Source of the DNA: Sulfurimonas sp.
Lineage (GTDB): Bacteria; Campylobacterota; Campylobacteria; Campylobacterales; Sulfurimonadaceae
Direction: 5' to 3'
DNA: 6,633 nucleotides
Assembly: GCA_021161305.1 (NCBI GenBank)
Contig: JAGHAW010000286.1
Span: forward strand, 1 to 6,633
This document shows, one piece after another, positions 1 to 6,254 of this stretch. The translations under genes and the position numbers were made by a program. The notes beneath the pieces are model-generated. The model searched no databases. It had not been told where the DNA came from and saw only the letters and a list, made by a program, of their open reading frames with translations. The stretch's first letter is position 1, and each line of letters opens with the position of its first letter.

Positions 1-246
1 ATCTAGTAATTCATACTCAATATTATCTTTTTCCAACTGCTCAACAACCTTAGCAGCATCAGATGAACTAAGAGAATCAAAAAGAACTACAAACTTTTTC
101 TCCATATTTTTATTTGCTGTAAAAACAACTAAAAAGATTAAAAATGCGACAATACCAAAAATGGCAGCAGCTATAATTATTCGCTGTTGCTTTGTTAGCT
201 TTGCGTAAAGTACAACAAGTTGTGAAAAAAGTACCTTGAAATCCAT
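1..246 (-). CDS. fliF: Flagellar MS-ring protein FliF, N-terminal part (cut by window edge)
   Basis: FliF forms the MS ring, the inner-membrane base of the flagellar basal body on which the C ring and the export apparatus assemble. The 82 visible residues start MDFKVLFSQLVVLYAKLTKQ, a basic amphipathic N-terminus. A strongly hydrophobic helix follows at about residues 22-43, then an extracytoplasmic start (MEKKFVVLFDSLSSSDAAKV) resembling the YscJ/FliF ring-building domain, with its typical 'L..D.....V...L....I.Y.L' pattern. The ATG at 246-244 has GGGAA a few bases upstream and lies 18 nt after the hisC stop, so co-transcription with hisC is likely. The frame is open to base 1; the rest of the gene lies outside. 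Confidence rests on the N-terminal pattern and on the conserved position of fliF after hisC in Campylobacter. Confidence 0.9.
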   Translation of the reverse strand, partial: MDFKVLFSQLVVLYAKLTKQQRIIIAAAIFGIVAFLIFLVVFTANKNMEKKFVVLFDSLSSSDAAKVVEQLEKDNIEYELLD

Positions 247-264
247 CAAATTCCCATTTTATAA

Positions 265-1359
265 TCAGATAAATTCTGAAGCTAGTTCAAAAAAACGGCT
301 GTTTTGTTCGTTTGTTCCAACCGTCACCCTAATAGCATTCATGCCATAACCACTTAAATCTCTAACAATCATCCCTTTTTGTAAAAGAGAATTTGAAAGT
401 TGTGTCGAATTTTGGTTATCATTTAGACATAAAGTAACAAAATTTGTATAGCTGTTAATTATATCTATTTTTCTCTCTTTTGCAAACTCTTCATAGCGTT
501 TCATCTCTTGGAAACTTAGAGCGATACTTTTATTTACAAATTCTTCATCACTCAAAGCTACACTTGCAGCCTCTAACGAGAGAGTAGTAATATTAAATGG
601 TGGTCTGAGTTTATATAGGTGTTTTATAATCCTAGCATCTGCCACACCATAACCAACACGCATCCCACCAAGTCCATAAGCTTTTGAAAAAGTACCTAGA
701 TATATTACATTTTTAAATTGTTCTATTAAATCTTTTGGTGATATAGCTTTATTTTTATCTTTATAGGCAGCATACTCCATATAAGCACCATCTACAACAA
801 CCAAAGTGTTTTTATCTACTTTTGCTATAAAATCATAAACTTCTTGTGCATCAAGAGCATCTCCAGTAGGATTATTTGGCGTACATAAAAATATTATTTC
901 AGGTTTATTCTCAAGATAAAGCTGATAAAATTCTTCTAAATGATGATGCTGAGTAGATGATCTGATAATCTCTGCACCTACATGTTTTGCGTAAATTTCA
1001 TACATTGCAAATGTTACACTATTGATCAAAATCTTAGAGTTTGAATGAGCTTTTGCATGGATTAAAAACTCTATAACCTGATCGCTTCCAGAACCTACTA
1101 TTAGATTTTCTTCCCCTACTTCAAATCTTTTAGCAAGTGCTTTTTTTAGCTTATGCATCGAATCATCTGGATACAAAGACATATGTGCTATCAACTTACT
1201 AACAGATTCTTTAACCTTTGGTGAACAACCATATGGATTTTCATTACTTGCAAGTTTTACAATATCTTTTGACTCAATACCAAACTCACGAACAACAAGC
1301 TCTATAGGTTTCCCTGCTTCATATATTTCTATATCTTCTAAATGTGCATTAAACTTCAT
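265..1359 (-). CDS. hisC: Histidinol-phosphate / aromatic aminotransferase, HisC family
   Basis: A PLP-dependent class I/II aminotransferase of 364 residues, the usual HisC length. HisC converts imidazole-acetol phosphate and glutamate to histidinol phosphate. Visible fold-type I landmarks, numbered from the ATG: SNENPYG near 38-44, the cofactor-phosphate loop GSGSDQ near 89-94, NNPTG at 162-166, the PLP-nitrogen Asp190 in VVDGAY with Tyr193, the Schiff-base Lys226 in TFSKAYGLGG, Arg234 in MRVGYG, and the substrate-carboxylate Arg344 in AIRVTVG. The common DEAY motif reads DGAY here. The ATG at 1359 is preferred because AAAGGG (1365-1370) sits 5 nt upstream; a GTG at 1365 in the same frame would overlap that site. 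The gene overlaps pheA by 11 nt, suggesting translational coupling. Because PheA yields phenylpyruvate and some HisC enzymes are known to accept aromatic keto acids, this enzyme may also make phenylalanine or tyrosine; that is inference. Confidence 0.93.
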   Translation of the reverse strand: MKFNAHLEDIEIYEAGKPIELVVREFGIESKDIVKLASNENPYGCSPKVKESVSKLIAHMSLYPDDSMHKLKKALAKRFEVGEENLIVGSGSDQVIEFLIHAKAHSNSKILINSVTFAMYEIYAKHVGAEIIRSSTQHHHLEEFYQLYLENKPEIIFLCTPNNPTGDALDAQEVYDFIAKVDKNTLVVVDGAYMEYAAYKDKNKAISPKDLIEQFKNVIYLGTFSKAYGLGGMRVGYGVADARIIKHLYKLRPPFNITTLSLEAASVALSDEEFVNKSIALSFQEMKRYEEFAKERKIDIINSYTNFVTLCLNDNQNSTQLSNSLLQKGMIVRDLSGYGMNAIRVTVGTNEQNSRFFELASEFI

Positions 1360-2437
1360 TCTCACCCTTTACATAACTTCCAAGCCAAGTTACTTCACCT
1401 TGATGCCTTGCTAAAACTTTTTGAATAGCCTCATCATCAATATGCCCATAAAAATCTATATAAAACCAGTAACCAAAGCCACCCTTGTCTTTTGATGGAC
1501 GAGATTCAATTTTAGATAGATTTATATTTTCATTATCAAAATCTTGCAAGAAGTGAACTAAAGAACCAGCTTCCACAGCATCTTTTAGGCGAACTAAGAT
1601 AGAAGTTTTATCATGTTCACTCGGAGCATTTTTAAAATCACTAAGTATCACAAATCTAGTTGAGCTATCATGTTCATCTTCTATATTTTCAAACATTGTC
1701 GGAACATTATAAAGCTTTGCTGCTATATGAGAACATATTGCAGCTACACTCTCATCTTCTGACGCTAAGATAGCTGCTTTTGCAGTTGACTCAACTGGAA
1801 TCTGTTCTACATTAACAAGTCCATGTTCTGACAAAAACTCTCTACACTGACCAAAACCTTTATCTTTAGAGTAGATTTTTTTAACATCTTCTAATTTTCT
1901 CGCTTTTGTAACAAAAGACATATGAATAGGCATGTATAGTTCAGCTACAATTTTAACTGTACTCTTAGCAAGCAAATCAAGTGTCTCTCCAACAACTCCA
2001 TCTTTAGAGTTTTCAATAGGAACAACACCAAATTTCGCTCTTTTGGCTTCAAGTGTTTTAAAAACAGAGTGAATAGAACCAAGAGATAAATAGTCGCTCA
2101 TAGCACCAAAACGACTCTCTGCTGCTTGATGGGTAAAGGTTCCCTCTGGTCCAAGATATGCGATTCGCTCTGGCAATTCTAAGTTTCTCGATACTGCAAA
2201 AACTTCTAAAAAGATAGCTTCAATAGCACTCTGATTTAACAAGCCTTTGCTCTCTTTACTGAGCTTTGTCAGCCTATCAATAATATCTTTTTCTCTCTCC
2301 GGTCTATAGATAGCTCCACCAACATCATTCTTGATTTCACCAACTCTCTCAACAACTTCCATTCTCTCATTAAGCAGTTTTAGAATCTCGTTATCTAAAC
2401 TATCTATCGCAACTCTACAATCATCTAGTGTTTTCAT
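1349..2437 (-). CDS. pheA: Bifunctional chorismate mutase / prephenate dehydratase (P-protein)
   Basis: Converts chorismate to prephenate and then to phenylpyruvate, the committed branch to phenylalanine; cytoplasmic. The 362 residues show three domains. An AroQ-type chorismate mutase helix bundle spans about 1-85, with likely active-site residues Arg8, Arg25 in LLNERM, Lys36 in VGEIK, and Arg48/Glu49 in YRPERE. Prephenate dehydratase spans about 90-268, with YLGPEGTFTHQAA (94-106), VPIENSKDGVVGETLDLL (139-156) and the catalytic Thr260-Arg261-Phe262 motif. A C-terminal ACT regulatory domain spans about 277-355, with AGSLVHFL near 290-297 (a variant of the GALV effector motif) and ESRP at 311-314, so feedback inhibition by phenylalanine is expected from the family. 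The gene overlaps the upstream HAD gene by 4 nt (ATGA) and has GGAG 5 nt before its ATG. It overlaps hisC downstream. All key residues looked for are present. Confidence 0.96.
   Translation of the reverse strand: MKTLDDCRVAIDSLDNEILKLLNERMEVVERVGEIKNDVGGAIYRPEREKDIIDRLTKLSKESKGLLNQSAIEAIFLEVFAVSRNLELPERIAYLGPEGTFTHQAAESRFGAMSDYLSLGSIHSVFKTLEAKRAKFGVVPIENSKDGVVGETLDLLAKSTVKIVAELYMPIHMSFVTKARKLEDVKKIYSKDKGFGQCREFLSEHGLVNVEQIPVESTAKAAILASEDESVAAICSHIAAKLYNVPTMFENIEDEHDSSTRFVILSDFKNAPSEHDKTSILVRLKDAVEAGSLVHFLQDFDNENINLSKIESRPSKDKGGFGYWFYIDFYGHIDDEAIQKVLARHQGEVTWLGSYVKGENEV
1365..1370 (-). promoter_or_regulatory. Ribosome binding site deciding the hisC start
   Basis: The minus strand reads AAAGGGTGAGAATG across the end of pheA. 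AAAGGG lies 5 nt before the ATG at 1359-1357. The upstream in-frame GTG (1365-1363) shares a base with this site and has no site of its own, so the ATG is the more likely start. Confidence 0.6.
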
Positions 2438-3210
2438 ATCGTCTCCAAAATTTCTTGCATATCTGCATATACAAAGTCTGGTTTCACTTCTTCTTTTAAA
2501 AATGGAACTATCTCATCTGCACTTTTATACTTTCCGCTCGTCACAAAAATAGTTTTTGCACCCATCTCCTTAGCTCCACCCAAATCACCCTTAACATCAT
2601 CACTTATCATAGTAATATCTTCAAGTTTGGCATCTGAATTCTGTTTTTGCAACATCTTTAAAGCTTCATCGTAAAATGCTTCACTTGGCTTTCCAACCAC
2701 AGCATAACTCACACTCGTTGCAAATTCTAAAAGCTTTAAAACTGCTCCAACACCAGGGTATCTTTTGTTGTTTTTAGCATAGATAGATGTCTCATGCATT
2801 CCAACTAAAGATGCACCTGAGAGTAAAAAGTCTATCATCTGTACATACTCATCTGCACTAAAATCCTCTTTTATGGCTACTAAAACTGTTTTTGGATTTT
2901 TATAGTCTAGTGTGTAGCCCATCTTTGTCAAAGTCTTTAAAAATTCCTCTGCTCCATAAGCTGCTACACTCTCCTTTTGCACTCTGGAATCCAGCAACAT
3001 TAAAGGGTCAAGATATTTATCAAAAGAGAAGTTAAAACCTATAGTTGTCAAATAATCATGAAAATCTACTGAAGATTTTTTAGTGTTGTTTGTCACAACC
3101 ATATATGGAATCTTCTTCTCATTTAACATATCTATAAACTCTATACTCCCTCTTATGGGAGATTTATCACTATCGCTGATAAGAGTACCTTGAACATCTA
3201 TGAAATACAT
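2434..3210 (-). CDS. HAD-superfamily hydrolase, NagD-like (subclass IIA), with altered motif I
   Basis: A 258-residue cytoplasmic protein resembling NagD-type HAD phosphatases; substrate unknown. Motif I reads FIDVQGTL (residues 3-10): the nucleophile Asp5 is present, but the second Asp, normally the general acid/base two residues later, is Gln7. Motif II is VVTNNTKKS with Thr40-Asn41-Asn42. The cap domain spans roughly 75-165. Motif III Lys174 lies in VVGKPSEAFY, a typical NagD signature. Motif IV is ISDDVKGDLGGAKEMGAKT with Asp204 and Asp209, followed by IFVTSGK. The ATG at 3210 is chosen because it starts the protein directly at motif I, as is usual for the family, and lies 4 nt after the lysA stop. 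An upstream TTG at 3240 would add ten residues (MKKNFYKVET) that overlap lysA and look unlike the family. The gene overlaps pheA by 4 nt downstream. It could be a phosphatase with reduced activity or a non-catalytic protein; its place between lysA and pheA is shared with Campylobacter, but no pathway role can be read from it. Confidence 0.85.
   Translation of the reverse strand: MYFIDVQGTLISDSDKSPIRGSIEFIDMLNEKKIPYMVVTNNTKKSSVDFHDYLTTIGFNFSFDKYLDPLMLLDSRVQKESVAAYGAEEFLKTLTKMGYTLDYKNPKTVLVAIKEDFSADEYVQMIDFLLSGASLVGMHETSIYAKNNKRYPGVGAVLKLLEFATSVSYAVVGKPSEAFYDEALKMLQKQNSDAKLEDITMISDDVKGDLGGAKEMGAKTIFVTSGKYKSADEIVPFLKEEVKPDFVYADMQEILETI
2443..2446 (-). promoter_or_regulatory. Ribosome binding site of pheA
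   Basis: GGAG on the minus strand lies inside the last codons of the upstream HAD gene, 5 nt before the pheA ATG (2437-2435). It is one of the clearest Shine-Dalgarno sites in the window and supports coupled translation across the ATGA overlap. Confidence 0.65.
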
Positions 3211-3214
3211 TGTC

Positions 3215-4426
3215 TCAACTTTGTAGAAATTCTTTTTCAAGTGCTACTAAATCTTCAAACTCTTCTCTTCTTCTGATAAGTCTAGCTTTAGAATCTTTTA
3301 CTGCCACTTCTGCACTTCTGCCTCTTGTATTATAGTTACTTCCCATACCAAAACCATAAGCTCCTGCACTGTGAATAACCAACAAATCATTATGAGCCAA
3401 CTCTGGCAACATATAATCTTTTGCAAAAAAGTCACCACTTTCACAAACCGGACCAACAATATCTACTACTCTCTCATCATTTTTAGAATCTGTGACAGCT
3501 TCTATCTTATGATAAGCACTATAAAGAGCAGGACGAAGAAGATCATTCATAGCACCATCAACCACTACAAATTTTTTATCTCCATTTTGTTTCTCATAAA
3601 GAACTTTTGTTACAAAGTATCCGGCATTTGCAGTTAAAAATCGTCCAGGTTCACAGATAACCGTTAAGTCGAGACCTTTTAAAGTGCTTAGAATTGCCTG
3701 TGCATACTCATAAGGTGGTATTGTGACCTCATCATCATACTTAACACCAAGACCACCACCAACATCAAAAAACTTTAACTCTATTTTTATATTTTGGAGT
3801 GAACGCACTAAGTCCGCAACTATTTCAGCAGATTCGTAAATAGGTTTAAGTTCGGTAAGTTGAGAACCTATATGAAAATGAATCCCAACTGGATCAAGAT
3901 TATCTGAATTATTTGCTTTTATATACATTCTTTTTGCAGTTGTTAAATCCACTCCAAATTTATTATCATGAAGTCCTGTTGAGATGTATGGATGGGTTTT
4001 TGGATCTATATTTGGATTTACTCTTATGCTTATTCGACATGTAGTTTCTAACTCTTTTGCGATTAATTCTATACGACCAAGTTCAGCTTCACTCTCAACA
4101 TTGATATATAAAATATCCCTCTCAATCGCCTCTCTTAATTCAGCATCACTCTTACCAACACCAGAAAAAATAATTTTATATGCAGGAATACCAGCTAAAA
4201 ATGCACGACGAACTTCACCGATAGATACACAATCAGCACCACTTCCCATATCTGCAAAATGTTTTACAACACTTAGATTTGAGTTTGCTTTTATAGCATA
4301 AGCCATGATGGATTTTCTAGCTTTAAAAGCATCTTTTAATTCCGTATAACGAGAACTCATATAGTCTAAATCATATATGTATAAAGGTGTCTTATATTCG
4401 TCAGTCAACTCTCTAAAATTTATCAT
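3215..4426 (-). CDS. lysA: Diaminopimelate decarboxylase
   Basis: Decarboxylates meso-diaminopimelate to L-lysine, the last step of the DAP pathway; cytoplasmic, PLP-dependent. The 403 residues match the usual length of this fold-type III enzyme. An alanine-racemase-like barrel carries the cofactor Lys46 in AYAIKANSN, HFHIGSQ (183-189), the phosphate-binding glycines in DVGGGLG (221-227) and EPGR (259-262). The C-terminal beta domain carries DGAMNDLLRPALY (290-302), the active-site CESGD (328-332) and GAYGFGMGSNYN (355-366), with Tyr357 as the likely cofactor-contacting tyrosine. The ATG at 4426 starts a family-like N-terminus (MINFRELTDEYKTPLYIYD). Only a weak ribosome site (GGGAT) precedes it. 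It follows a 55-nt gap after the permease gene and heads a tight run through hisC, so a promoter may lie in that gap. Confidence 0.97.
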   Translation of the reverse strand: MINFRELTDEYKTPLYIYDLDYMSSRYTELKDAFKARKSIMAYAIKANSNLSVVKHFADMGSGADCVSIGEVRRAFLAGIPAYKIIFSGVGKSDAELREAIERDILYINVESEAELGRIELIAKELETTCRISIRVNPNIDPKTHPYISTGLHDNKFGVDLTTAKRMYIKANNSDNLDPVGIHFHIGSQLTELKPIYESAEIVADLVRSLQNIKIELKFFDVGGGLGVKYDDEVTIPPYEYAQAILSTLKGLDLTVICEPGRFLTANAGYFVTKVLYEKQNGDKKFVVVDGAMNDLLRPALYSAYHKIEAVTDSKNDERVVDIVGPVCESGDFFAKDYMLPELAHNDLLVIHSAGAYGFGMGSNYNTRGRSAEVAVKDSKARLIRRREEFEDLVALEKEFLQS

Positions 4427-4430
4427 AAAA

Positions 4431-4451
4431 ATCCCAAATATATTTTTGGAT
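4431..4451. repeat. 21-bp near-palindrome in the lysA leader
   Basis: The stretch is an inverted repeat: ATCC and GGAT at the ends pair, one mismatch follows, then three further A-T pairs lead to an AT-rich centre. It ends 4 nt before the lysA ATG and includes the GGGAT that would serve as a weak ribosome site. It could be an operator for a dimeric regulator, a weak leader hairpin, or chance in AT-rich DNA. Confidence 0.35.
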
Positions 4452-4452
4452 G

Positions 4453-4458
4453 ATTTTA
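4453..4458 (-). promoter_or_regulatory. Candidate -10 box upstream of lysA
   Basis: The minus strand reads GATAAAATC here, and TAAAAT differs from TATAAT by one base. It lies in the 55-nt gap between the permease gene and lysA, about 27 nt before the lysA ATG, preceded by a T-run (CTTTTTAG) of the kind seen upstream of Campylobacterota sigma-70 promoters. No convincing -35 box is visible, which is usual in this phylum. In AT-rich DNA such a match can occur by chance. Confidence 0.3.
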
Positions 4459-4481
4459 TCTAAAAAGTGCTTATATCTTTG

Positions 4482-5567
4482 TTATGAAATAGACAGAGAC
4501 CTTCTCCATTGAAACAGAGCAATTAAAAAGAGTATAAATACAGGCATAATCACTCCAACCTCAGCAGAAATTGTTTTATTATTTGAAAGTTCTATAAACA
4601 TAAAAAGTACACCCCAGACCAAAAGTGTAGCTAAAATAGCACCAAAACTGAATAACGAAACATTTAGAAATCTGGCACTCACTGGTACAAAAAAGAAAAT
4701 TATCACAACCAGACAAGGCACAAAAAATGGATAGATAAATATCTTATACAAAGCACCTTTTATACTACTTGTATTTATACCCTGTTTATCGAGCAGAGTA
4801 ATAGCATCTAAAGCATCCATAATAGTAAAATTAACTTTTCCCTCATAGACCTGATCAAGCATTTTAGGACGAAAACCTTTTAAGATTTTCAAATCTTTTT
4901 TGGCAGTTACTTTTATACCAAAAGATTCAAAGTCAATAGTATCAGGTTTAGTAATAATATCTACCTCTTTTAGATGCCAATAATCATTTCGATATGTAGC
5001 TTCTTTTGCCAATAAAACCTCTTTTAAGGATCTGTCTCTAATTTGAAAAACTCTTATACCTTCTGCTTTTTCCTGTAAGGGCAGCATTTTTGAAAAATAT
5101 ACATACTTATCTTCATATACAAAAAATAGGTCTCGTGTAGGACTTAAATACTCGGCATTTTTACGAATATTATTTGAAAATTCATCTGCTCGTGAAAAGC
5201 TTGGTAGAGAATGAAGAGATATAAATATAACTATAATAACTGTTGAGACAACAACAAAAGGTTTAAGAATGTCTACTCTGGAATACCCTAAAGAGAAAAA
5301 AGAGACAAGAGCATTAGAGCGAATTAAAAATATTTTTGTTGAAATCATTGCAAAAACCAGAGAGAGTGGAAGAAGCATATCAATAGCGAAAAAAGATTTA
5401 TAAACTAAATATATAAGAAGCAGATTGGCAGAATCTGAAAGTTTACCTGCATTTTCCATATAGTCAAAACCAACTAAAAACAAAACTAATGCAATTAGAA
5501 TAATAAGAAAATACTTTATATAATGAAACGATATATATTTAAAAGCTAACAAATCATCCCTTCTCAT
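4482..5567 (-). CDS. lptG: LptF/LptG-family LPS export permease (LptG-like)
   Basis: Inner-membrane half of the LptB2FG transporter, which extracts lipopolysaccharide and passes it to the LptC/LptA bridge. The 361 residues from the ATG show the family plan: three N-terminal membrane helices (about 14-35, 54-80, 102-120), a periplasmic beta-jellyroll region (about 122-270, including DKYVYFSKMLP and GIRVFQIRD), and three C-terminal helices (about 278-298, 303-326, 335-353). The SLGYSRVDILKPF stretch (92-104) after helix 2 matches the coupling-helix region that contacts LptB. The start is uncertain. The ATG at 5567 has no ribosome site and abuts a repeat. A TTG at 5552 has AGAAGGG just upstream and gives MLLAFKYISFHYIKYF, closer to the family's short N-terminus. 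A GTG at 5585 would encode residues from the repeat. The assignment to LptG rather than LptF follows overall resemblance and is tentative. Confidence 0.86.
   Translation of the reverse strand: MRRDDLLAFKYISFHYIKYFLIILIALVLFLVGFDYMENAGKLSDSANLLLIYLVYKSFFAIDMLLPLSLVFAMISTKIFLIRSNALVSFFSLGYSRVDILKPFVVVSTVIIVIFISLHSLPSFSRADEFSNNIRKNAEYLSPTRDLFFVYEDKYVYFSKMLPLQEKAEGIRVFQIRDRSLKEVLLAKEATYRNDYWHLKEVDIITKPDTIDFESFGIKVTAKKDLKILKGFRPKMLDQVYEGKVNFTIMDALDAITLLDKQGINTSSIKGALYKIFIYPFFVPCLVVIIFFFVPVSARFLNVSLFSFGAILATLLVWGVLFMFIELSNNKTISAEVGVIMPVFILFLIALFQWRRSLSIS
5558..5564 (-). promoter_or_regulatory. Ribosome binding site candidate for a TTG start of the lptG-like gene
   Basis: AGAAGGG on the minus strand ends 5 nt before an in-frame TTG (5552-5550). 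It is the only good Shine-Dalgarno match near the 5' end of this gene. It lies just outside the adjacent inverted-repeat element, so it could be the native site. If used, the protein is 356 residues long. Confidence 0.4.
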
Positions 5568-5641
5568 ATAACTTGAACACACCACACTTACGCTTTAGCG
5601 ACGGTAGTATCGCCATTTAGTGTTAGAAGTCCAAGTTATAT
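5566..5641. repeat. 76-bp MITE/REP-like inverted-repeat element
   Basis: The outer ten bases are perfect inverted repeats: ATATAACTTG at 5566-5575 and CAAGTTATAT at 5632-5641. Comparing the first 25 bases of each arm gives 18 matches, including ACACT at 5584-5588 and its complement at 5619-5623. As RNA the outer stem reaches 13 pairs with one G-U. The centre holds smaller GC-rich hairpins (GCGA/TCGC and CGC/GCG around 5591-5614), unlike the AT-rich surroundings. It codes for nothing recognisable. The TATA-like ends would suit insertion at a TA dinucleotide, as with IS630-type MITEs, but no transposase or second copy is in the window. A structured leader is the alternative. Confidence 0.6.
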
Positions 5642-5646
5642 TCAAT

Positions 5647-5669
5647 CACTAAAGCTACGCCTATCGGCG
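5647..5669. repeat. Short GC-rich hairpin unit next to the inverted-repeat element
   Basis: CGCC (5658-5661) and GGCG (5666-5669) form a 4-bp stem around TATC. Just before it is CACTAAAGC (5647-5655), which on the opposite strand gives GCTTTAGTG, close to GCTTTAGCG at 5592-5600 and to the CACTAAATGGCG stretch within the neighbouring element. The shared words suggest that both pieces belong to one repeat family or compound element. It is not a terminator: no T-run follows on either strand. Confidence 0.35.
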
Positions 5670-5673
5670 AGAA

Positions 5674-5688
5674 AATTATTTCATAATT
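5674..5688. repeat. Small AT inverted repeat after pth
   Basis: AATTAT and ATAATT flank TTC, starting 7 nt after the pth stop in the direction of transcription. The stem is only six A-T pairs followed by a short TTTT on the minus strand, so it is at best a very weak terminator or pause site. No stronger terminator is visible between pth and the permease gene. Confidence 0.2.
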
Positions 5689-5694
5689 ATGGTG

Positions 5695-6252
5695 TTATTT
5701 TAGCTGAAATTTTTTAATTGTATATTTAGAACTTGTATCTTCTAGTGAATTTTGCAATAAAAACTCCAAAGCATCGCAAGTATGCGATATCCACATGCCA
5801 AGATGAGCTGACTCTTCTTGATTAAAATCACTTAAAACAAAAGAAGCAATTTCTCCTTTATACTCTGGTTTTCCTATCCCCATACGAACTCTGGCATACT
5901 CTTTTGAAATCTTTTGATCTGCAGATTTAAGTCCATTATGTCCACCATGACCACCACCATGCTTAAAACGCACACTTCCAAAAGGCAGATCTAAATCATC
6001 ATGTATTATAACAACTTCATCTATTTTATAAAATTTTTTAACTGAGGCAATAGAGTTGCCAGATAAATTCATATAAGTAAGTGGTTTCAATAAAAAATGA
6101 TTTTGAAATTTAAAAAGTTCACCTTCAAAAGATGAGGAAGAGAGTTTAGTAGCACTAAACCTTGAAACAAGTTCTTGAATAACCATAAAACCAATGTTAT
6201 GGCGAGTTTTTTCATAGAGCGAACCAGGATTACCCAGTCCGACTATAAGCAT
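5695..6252 (-). CDS. pth: Peptidyl-tRNA hydrolase
   Basis: Frees tRNA from prematurely released peptidyl-tRNA so that it can be reused; cytoplasmic and usually essential. The 185 residues match the bacterial Pth family length. The N-terminal signature IVGLGNPGSLYEKTRHNIGF carries Asn8 and the catalytic His18. TYMNLSGNS (59-67) carries Asn62. IIHDDLDLPFG (82-92) carries Asp85, the partner of the catalytic His. GGGHGGHNGLKS (99-110) carries Asn106. RVRMGIGKP (121-129) and FVLSDF (138-143) follow as in the family, so the active site is complete. The ATG at 6252 begins the protein directly at the first conserved strand, 2 nt after the rplY stop. There is no clear ribosome site, so translation is probably coupled to rplY. 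The rplY-pth pair is a very common bacterial arrangement. Confidence 0.97.
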   Translation of the reverse strand: MLIVGLGNPGSLYEKTRHNIGFMVIQELVSRFSATKLSSSSFEGELFKFQNHFLLKPLTYMNLSGNSIASVKKFYKIDEVVIIHDDLDLPFGSVRFKHGGGHGGHNGLKSADQKISKEYARVRMGIGKPEYKGEIASFVLSDFNQEESAHLGMWISHTCDALEFLLQNSLEDTSSKYTIKKFQLK

Positions 6253-6254
6253 AA

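Noticed and set aside
244..264. TATAAAAT-like box and a three-codon frame (Met-Gly-Ile) whose stop overlaps the fliF ATG
   Set aside because: The box lies only a few bases before the fliF start, leaving no room for a leader with a ribosome site, and so short a frame is expected by chance. No sigma-54 GG-N10-GC signature was seen upstream of fliF either.
2331..2552. Plus-strand open frame of 73 codons opposite pheA and the HAD gene
   Set aside because: It is Ser/Leu-rich antisense sequence over two well-supported genes, with no motif and no credible ribosome site.
3211..3240. N-terminal extension of the HAD protein from a TTG at 3240
   Set aside because: It would overlap the end of lysA by 26 nt and place ten unrelated residues before motif I, which normally sits at the very N-terminus.
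3371..4301. Plus-strand open frames of 88 and 105 codons opposite lysA
   Set aside because: They lie wholly antisense to a complete lysA and have no recognisable domain; they are shadows of its codon pattern.
5635..5640. TATAAC in the arm of the inverted repeat as a promoter for the permease gene
   Set aside because: It is one base off a -10 box but is part of a perfect inverted repeat and has no supporting -35 or spacing evidence.
5658..5669. CGCC/GGCG hairpin as a rho-independent terminator after pth
   Set aside because: The stem is only 4 bp, and on the minus strand it is followed by TAGCTTTAG rather than a run of T.
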